Origin: Epiperipatus broadwayi
Taxonomy: Eukaryota; Onychophora; Udeonychophora; Euonychophora; Peripatidae
Assembly: GCA_028023455.1 (NCBI GenBank)
Contig: JAQFVV010000230.1
Coordinates: forward strand, 1,554,001-1,618,000
DNA: 64,000 nt
Reading direction: 5' to 3'
Shown: positions 57,993 through 64,000 of the stretch, piece after piece
Position numbering within the stretch: the first letter of the stretch is position 1
Layout of the letters: each line of letters starts with the position of its first letter
The notes under the pieces: generated by a model
The model's database searches: none
What the model was told of the DNA's origin: nothing
What the model saw: the letters and a program-made list of their open reading frames with translations, nothing else
Position numbers and translations under genes: made by a program

Positions 57993-58087
57993 TTTTTTTC
58001 ATGTATCAAAGTATCGGCCGGGAAGCAAACCCGGGGCAACTGCTCGTAAGGCAGCTGTGCTGGCCACTCGACCACCAACGCTAGACT
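57993..58087 (-). mobile_element. SINE-D copy
   Basis: An imperfect 12-bp TSD AAAGGGAATTTT / AAATGGAATTTT lies at 57981-57992 and 58088-58099. The minus strand reads GCGTTGGTGGTCGAGTGGCC, the B box GGGTTTGCTTCCC, and a short tail. Its closest relative by eye is the 54.1 kb copy (GGTCGAGxGG A box), which suggests two SINE-D subfamilies. Confidence 0.8.
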
Positions 58088-58464
58088 AAATGGAATTTTA
58101 AAATGTGGATATTATGAAACAACTGTAAATACTGATGTATTATTTTGTAAGACTTTTATAAACATTACCGCATAATTTTTGTTTCTTTTTAAAAAAATTA
58201 TTTGAAATTTTACACATTTAAAATGTCATTTTACATCCCTGCAGATTGCCAGGAAATATTTTTTTATTTATCCAGAAAGCAAATATGGAAATCTGGAGAA
58301 TTGGTTGCATAGTCAAGCACATGCACACCAAAACTAATTATTCAATAACTTCTAATTTAACAATTTTCCTTTCTTTATATATTTTTTACAATGTAATATT
58401 TTATTCAATGTGATAGAGCTTCTTACAGTTTCAACTGGGCCAGTAGCCGTCTTTAGACCTGTAA

Positions 58465-59185
58465 TATATAATGTTATATATAGAGCTCACAAAATAAGTT
58501 CTTAACAAGTTTTGGAGAATATCCTCAACCCCAGATAGCTAGATTGAAAGACATATGGATGTCTGAAAATTTCAATTTTCTACTTAATAGTTAAACATTA
58601 GATAAAGTGCTGGGCTTGTCCTGGTATTTTTAATATAATGCTTGAATATCCTGGCACCTCACTGATAATGCCAATACCAGAAACCGGTCCAGGGTTGTGG
58701 ATATTATGCAAAGCTTGTTAAGAGCTTATTTTGCAAGCTCTATATATAACATTTGTAAAAGCAAGCTTATTAAATTAGATCATGTGACATCTGACTTGAT
58801 TTTTTTGTAATTTTATTTTTTGCTATTAAGGATTTTCCAATTTTATATTGCTAAATCTATTAATATATGGTGCATCTGAACTTAGTTCAGTCCCATATGG
58901 ATATTTAAGTTAGATAGCTGGATTGGAAGACATATGATCTCTGAAATTTTCAGATTTTCTACTTAATAGTCAAACATTAGATAAAGTGCTGAACTTGTCC
59001 TGGTATTTTTAATCTAATGCTTGAATATCCTGGCACCTCACCGATGAAGCCAATAGCAGAAACTCTCTGGAGTTGAGGATATTCTGCAAAGCTTGTTAAG
59101 AGCTTATTTTGCGAGCTCTATATATACAAGCTTATAAAATTAGGTCATGTGACATCTGACTTGATTTTTTTGTAAATATATATAT
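58465..59185 (+). mobile_element. Family B direct dimer, retrozyme-like (B3)
   Basis: Units beginning AGATAGCT at about 58533 and 58912 (period about 379) each contain GGCACCTCAC, a decayed hammerhead, and GCAAAGCTTGTTAAGAGCTT. The first unit is preceded by an inverted copy of the unit end (AAGTTCTTAACAAGTTTTGG, ATATCCTCAACCCC). The spacer GATTTTTTTGTAATTTTATT...AGTTCAG is homologous to the B1 spacer, proving shared dimer architecture. Ribozyme cores read CTGATAA (58657-58697) and CCGATGA (59036-59075), both predicted inactive. Confidence 0.7.
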
Positions 59186-59189
59186 ATGC

Positions 59190-60335
59190 AGTATATACAA
59201 TTATCTTAACCTCTTAATTTACATTATATAGTAGTGACATCAATTTTCACTCTATCTTACATTGTGATTAAATAAAATGCTTTCAAATTTAAATGTTTAG
59301 ACAACACAATCATGACTTGGTTTCAACACATAAAAAGTTGAAAACTTAGATTATTGATTTGGGTAATATATAAATAGTAAAAGTTTAGACCATTGAATGG
59401 ATATATAAAAGCAAAAAAAAAAAAAAAAACAGGAACAAATTACTAGTTAAAAAGTTGCATTATTAATTTCATTGCCATTTAGTGGTAGTCATTTTAAAGT
59501 TTTAAAGAGCAATAGATAAAAATAGTTAAAATGTGAGCCAAGTAGCCACAGTGTTTTATTGAATATATAACCAAGTTTTATGTGATTGTATTATGCAATG
59601 GTGGCTATCTCTGCCTGCCAGTCCTATGACTTCTAGGTTTGAATCCAGGCTGAGTAAACTAACATTTTTTCAATAGGCTTGGAGATTTTTTTTAGGTAGC
59701 CAGACCATGATCAATACTGGTTAGTAAACAAGTATCTCAATATTCGTAACTAGAAGACAAAATAAGAATAGAATAAGAAATTGATGAATACTGCCATTTC
59801 CTTTATTGTTATCCTATAAGAGACTGATAAAGTGGCTGATAAAGAGGCCTTTTCACGTAAAGAGTTGTGTAAAGAATAATATACCCTTATCCATCACATG
59901 ATTTATAATTTTTACTGAATCATATGTTTTATTAAATTGCATGACTTACAGTTTTAATTAAATCAAATAGCTTATAATTTTTATATAATCACATGAGTTA
60001 TACTTTTTACTTAATTCTAAGATAATTAATTTTAACTAGTCATCTAGTATTGGTCAGTAAATGGGTATCTTGTTATTATTTAGATGGAGTTAAAAGTCTC
60101 AAGTTAAGCTGCATTAATAAGATAAGTTGATAAATTGCTGTAAACAATAAACAATACAATTATAATATAATGCAACTAATACCAAGATAGACAAGAAATG
60201 TTCTACTTTTGTAGATATTTAACACATGGGTTACCTTTACCTTTAGTTGTAGAAAGTTGCATTTAATTAAAAATCTTTAAGCCATCTTTATATCTACCAG
60301 TTTAATGATTTTTTTTTAAAAAAAATACTTTAAAT
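59190..60335. other. AT-rich DNA with a tRNA-like SINE relic
   Basis: At 59590-59660 a GGTGGCTATCTCTGCCTGCC segment is followed by GGTTTGAATCC (59636-59646), matching a Pol III B box, so this is probably an old SINE on the plus strand. The rest is unassigned. Confidence 0.4.
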
Positions 60336-60337
60336 GG

Positions 60338-60617
60338 TAAGAGAACAGGTTTCCACTGTAGCGCCATCTATCCTAAGGTTGAGTAATCAGTGATTATCAT
60401 GATACAATTACACTCCCCTCTTCAGACCAGTTTTTGATTTTTGGCATTATCAATGAGGCAAAAATTGCTTTCCGTCTAGCTTTGAATCCCAAACTTTATT
60501 GGTAAAGATAAAAGCCAAAAACTGTTCTGGGAATGGTGGACTTAAATGCACTACCACATGGTATCGGCTGATAAATCAATCCTATTATAGATGGCGCTAA
60601 ATAGAGACTTGCTCTTA
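60338..60617. mobile_element. Family L element, complete, with hammerhead-like relics
   Basis: The ends GTAAGAGAACAGGTTTCCAC...TAGCGCCATCTAT and ATAGATGGCGCTAAATAGAG...CTCTTA are inverted. The interior has two facing relics of the hammerhead unit: CAGACCAGTTTTTGATTTTT (minus-strand core, about 60424-60466) and AAAGCCAAAAACTGTTCTGG (plus, about 60504-60535). Catalytic CTGATGA is lost in both. It looks like a distant palindromic cousin of family A. Confidence 0.55.
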
Positions 60618-60753
60618 TTTTATTTTAAATTGTATAAGATAAAGAATTAAATGATTTTTTGCTATTACTAATTAATATTTTATAAAAATTTTAATACATA
60701 TTTTATAATTTTACCAGTTGCAAAGATAATTTATATATTTTTTTTTTTTTTAG

Positions 60754-60831
60754 GCATTTATGGCTTTCTATGTCGTCTGAGAGACAAACAGCTACTAGGC
60801 ATAACACTTCACTTCTTCTTAGTGTAAGAAG
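60754..60831 (+). CDS. Candidate 78-nt internal exon, product not recognised
   Basis: A textbook acceptor (a run of T ending TTTTAG at 60753) and a consensus donor (AAG|GTAAGT, GT at 60832) bracket 78 nt. One frame is open throughout, starting one base in: HLWLSMSSERQTATRHNTSL then LLSVR. This gives a symmetric phase 2-2 exon. A second frame reads IYGFLCRLRDKQLLGITLHF but stops before the donor; the third stops early. I do not recognise the peptide. The donor is the best 5' splice site I noticed in the window. It could join the candidate exon at 20.1 kb across a 40-kb intron, or be a non-coding exon. Confidence 0.45.
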
Positions 60832-60839
60832 GTAAGTCT

Positions 60840-62060
60840 AATTGACAGAAATGGTTTTTTGGTTTTACTTGCAAATGTTTATAACATATTCTTATGCAGT
60901 ATTGATTGTTTCAGCATAAATTTATGACCAATTTAACACCCTTTAAATCAATGCAGTTTTATTATTCTCCTCTTACATTTCAACTGCCCGTCAATCATCT
61001 TCAAAACTGTAAATAATAATGCATTATTTTTATGTTTTTATAAGGTACAATTTTGTAATAGTCTTGAGGAAGGTTGGTAGATGATAGAAAGTGCATAATA
61101 AAACTTTTAATAAAAAAGGCATTGAAATGGTTGTAAATAGAATTTTAAAAGCCGTAGTAATTCATTTTTATCTTTATATTGATTATTATTATAATAAGAA
61201 TTTTGAATAAAGACTCTGATAAGTCAATTTTGTTATACACTTTAAAAAAAAAAAAGAAATATTATCACAAAGTAAAAAAAAAAACTTAAAAGCAGTTTTA
61301 AACAATAAATTATAAAACACTGTTCAAATAAAAGAGATGAGATTTTGATTTGTAATAAAATATAACTTATCATTGAAGTTTATAGTTAGTGTTAGCATGC
61401 TTACATGGTGGAAAAATTTAATTTAATTAGCAGAGTCTTTAGTCACATGGTCTATACACAAAATCATTCCAATTTATTTAAGAAGAAAATATTTTACATC
61501 ATATATCACAGTTTTCTGAAGAGGGTTATTGTAATAGTAGAAACTAATTAAAAAAAACAATAACCCCCATTTATACAAATGCTGTTGTTTAAACTTTTTT
61601 TAAAAAAAAAATTATACCATTGATTAATAAAAATTTTAAGAATAATTCTAATAATTGATGTATTTATTTATATATATATTTTATGGAAAGATAGGAATTT
61701 AGAAATGAGTGTTTAATAAATTACGAATACATGGATGTGAGATTTGGGAATACGTGTAAAAAAGTAATAAAAAGATTAGTCTGCTATTCGGAGCTACAGT
61801 CATGGTCTCAAAGTGCGTTTCACTAACAATAAAACGATTGGGGTGAAATTTTTTAATAATCCAGTAAAAGGAAATTATTGAAATCATATAATATTTAAGC
61901 ACCAAAAGCCATTGATTAAGTTTTTGATTTAAGTATCTGTTGCTCTCAGATCTCTACCATTGCATTAGGAGTTCAATCAATATTGAATGTATAATTGAGA
62001 GTAAGTCTGATTCAAATTCAGGATTTTACTAAATTTATAAAATGAAATAACTGCCAATAT
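60840..62060. other. AT-rich DNA, mostly unassigned
   Basis: A Q-type end fragment (CAACTGCCCGTCAATCATCT) lies near 60975-61000. The 68-codon minus ORF at 61699-61905 has no recognisable motif. Confidence 0.35.
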
Positions 62061-62064
62061 ATAA

Positions 62065-62190
62065 AAAAAGCCTGGTTTGGTGCAATGATAGAATAACAAA
62101 CTGTAGGGCCAAAGTCCAAAATCATGGCCTAGCTCTGTTATTTCTAGTACTTGAATTTTTTATGAACTTCCAAGTAATAAACAATTTGAT
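62065..62190 (+). repeat. SINE-E-like tRNA-derived repeat
   Basis: GGTTTGGTGCAATGATAGAA and the 3' TTATGAACTTCCAAGTAATAAA segment match the copy at 10226-10360 and the 3' fragments elsewhere. The B-box region (GGGCCAAAGTCC) is decayed. Confidence 0.5.
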
Positions 62191-62199
62191 TTTTTTTTT

Positions 62200-63790
62200 A
62201 TTAAAATAAAACTTGTTTTAATCAACATTTTAAAACCGAATTTCATCCAAATGCTTTTTTTTCTCCAAATTTTGCATGTTAGATTATATTTTGAAAAACA
62301 ATGAAGGAAAAGACAATAGTCATTAGTCTAGTCAAAATTAGTGACAGTTTTTTGATCATTTCTTTTATTTTATCTTAGAATTAAGAATAATTAGATTCTA
62401 TTTACCAACATGCGAACAGATGGCTGATTGATGTTAGCTATAGATCAGCTTTCTAAAAAAAAATCATTCTTTTTAAAATGTAAAAATTTTGTAAGCTTCA
62501 GAGCAGTGGAACATATCTTCTAGGTAATGATAGTTAGATATCCATATTCCAACCGGAAATCAGTTATCTAAAGGCTACCTACCTAAAAAAAAAAGTTGTC
62601 TGCAGTAGAATCTGAAAACTTTTCTTAAGCTTCAGCTTGAGTTGAGTAGAATAGTAGTGTAGACCATATCCTATAACTAAGAATGGTGAGATATCATTTA
62701 CCAATCAGCAATCAGATAGCTAATTGTATCGGCTACAGTCAGCTACCTAATAAACTTCTTTTTGCTAAGAACCTAATTTTTTTTTTCCAAACTTCAATTC
62801 AAGCTGGGTAAATTAGTAAAATGGTGAACATGGAGCTAAAAGTTTATGAATTAATTTTCCAGCTGTGGAAAGTAAAAAAAAACTGTTTGGTGAATGGATA
62901 AGTTTTGCGTTCTGACTCATTTTGTACTTTGAATGTCACGTGATTTCTGATCATTTGATTACGCAATAATTTCTTAGTGGATTAATTGCAATATATCATG
63001 TATAAACATCGTTGAAATATGTTGCGTGTTTATTATATTTCTCTTATTGATATACAAACGTGCAATGTAAATAATATAATAAATCTCTTACTGATATTTT
63101 ATTTCATTTATTCTTAAATTCTTGCTTCAACATCCTGGGAGGTTTTATAAAAGTTTCATTGATACAAATCTTTGCTCTAATGCTTAAAAACCAGACAAAA
63201 GGAAAAAAATAATGAATTGAACCTGTAAAATTCAGTTTCATTGGAAACTCAGCGAATCAGTGGGGATTATTGTCGTCAGTGATTGATGGAAACATTGGGT
63301 CCATGGGGAAGAGGGTAAATGTCGTACCGCAGAAGAAAGATTTAACTGTTGTTTTGATTAGATAGAAAATAACTTAGCAGATTTTAAAAATTCATTTCTG
63401 AAGAATTAGATTGGCGTCTTTTTTCTTCTCCTGAGACTTACATTCAAACTACAGTTAAGAATGATAGAAATGAATTGTGGGTAATGTTGAATATGAATTA
63501 AATATGAACATGAGTTAAATGGAAGAAAAGGCTACATGTATAGGAAATTACTTTAAAATTAAATATTAATTAATTCTATTATAATACAAGATGGAGATGA
63601 AAAATGTGTTTTATTTTTGGAAAATAAAGAATAATAAAACGCGTACATACCCAATAACTTGTATACAAATACATAGATTTATATAGGCAAGAATTTTCAT
63701 TCAGGAGATAAACTTCATACTGATGTAGAACTGAAATTAGTTTCATAAACTGTTTATAGATAAATAATCCATCCTGGTGCCAGGACCTAT
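62200..63790. other. AT-rich DNA, no supported gene
   Basis: A loose, old repetition is visible at about 62400-62860: phrases like AGATAGCTAATTG/AGATGGCTGATTG and AGCTTCAGCTTGAGTTG/AACTTCAATTCAAGCTGG recur at roughly 120-180 bp spacing. No exon was identified. Confidence 0.35.
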
Positions 63791-63796
63791 TCCGAT

Positions 63797-63858
63797 GTTT
63801 GCAGAGAGTAACAATAAATAAAAATATGTTTGCAGAGAGTAACAATAAATAAAAATAT
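63797..63858. repeat. Tandem duplication, 2 x 31 bp
   Basis: GTTTGCAGAGAGTAACAATA plus AATAAAAATAT occurs at 63797 and 63828. Confidence 0.85.
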
Positions 63859-63910
63859 ATTTTCATCAGACTAATCAGTTGTGGATTGAGAATGTTTTAA
63901 AGTTCACCAT

Positions 63911-64000
63911 ATCTTTTTCTGATTTCTAGCATCTCTTCTCCACATACTCCTACACATTTTCTTATTTTATCCATTCATCTTACATGTGGTCTCTTTCTGG
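63911..64000 (-). mobile_element. LINE 3'-end fragment at window edge
   Basis: The minus strand reads CCAGAAAGAGACCACATGTA and continues GATGAATGGATAAAATAAG, matching the RPHVRWMDEIR-coding segment of the copy at 29.9 kb. The element continues beyond the window. Confidence 0.7.

Noticed and set aside
59036-59075. Active hammerhead in B3 unit 2
   Set aside because: Core reads CCGATGA and stem III/cleavage region is altered; treated as decayed.
63579-63866. 95-codon minus ORF at the window end
   Set aside because: Built partly from a 31-bp tandem duplication and AT-rich sequence; composition not protein-like.

Overview
The window is strongly AT-rich eukaryotic DNA with almost no protein-coding content. 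No ORF spans more than about 98 codons. What can be identified is dense, short interspersed repeats, decayed non-LTR retrotransposons, fold-back elements and tandem arrays. This looks like intronic or intergenic DNA of an invertebrate with a repeat-loaded genome. A gastropod mollusc is my best guess. The main reason is a SPIN-type hAT element at 6892-7075, a family known from tetrapods, a triatomine bug and the pond snail Lymnaea stagnalis. The host assignment is inference.

The main discovery is a set of related repeats carrying hammerhead self-cleaving ribozyme (HHR) cores. Family A (1.8, 3.6, 4.3, 5.0, 10.5, 31.9, 38.2 and 57.2 kb) is palindromic. Seven of its eight copies have 12-15 bp target-site duplications (TSDs), so it moved by retroposition and is not a simple DNA MITE. 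Family B (21.3-22.0 and 58.5-59.2 kb, single copy at 38.8 kb) occurs as direct dimers with periods of about 419 and 379 bp, one ribozyme core per unit. This is the architecture described for metazoan retrozymes and for Penelope-like pLTRs. The core at 21822-21862 is intact at every conserved position I could check. Degenerate cores also occur in family A' (8.8, 11.1, 18.1 kb) and family L (42.9, 60.4 kb).

Layout. 0-12 kb: families A, A' and C, the SPIN element, a large fold-back (9277-9793) and two copies of an ultrashort tRNA-derived SINE (SINE-D). 12.6-14 kb: a 1.3 kb element with long terminal inverted repeats (TIRs). 16.8-18.4 kb: a LINE remnant, an inverted repeat and an A' element. 20.1 kb: a candidate plus-strand exon. 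21-22 kb: repeat P and the B dimer. 23-31 kb: family C, an AT microsatellite, an LTR-like repeat and a LINE 3' end. 31.4-36.3 kb: minus-strand LINE remnants with nested insertions. 38-41.8 kb: plus-strand LINE remnants nested with families A, B, G and Q and a fold-back carrying a tRNA-like promoter. 44.5-47.6 kb: a GC-richer, less repetitive block with two weak coding-like fragments and LTR-like sequence. 49-51.6 kb: three successive tandem arrays. 52.9-60.6 kb: family C, SINE-D, a second hAT element, family G, family A, the B dimer and family L. 60.75 kb: a short, well-formed candidate exon. The two plus-strand candidate exons (20.1 and 60.75 kb) could belong to one gene with very long introns, but nothing in the window links them.

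All homology calls are from pattern recognition by eye. No database search was run.
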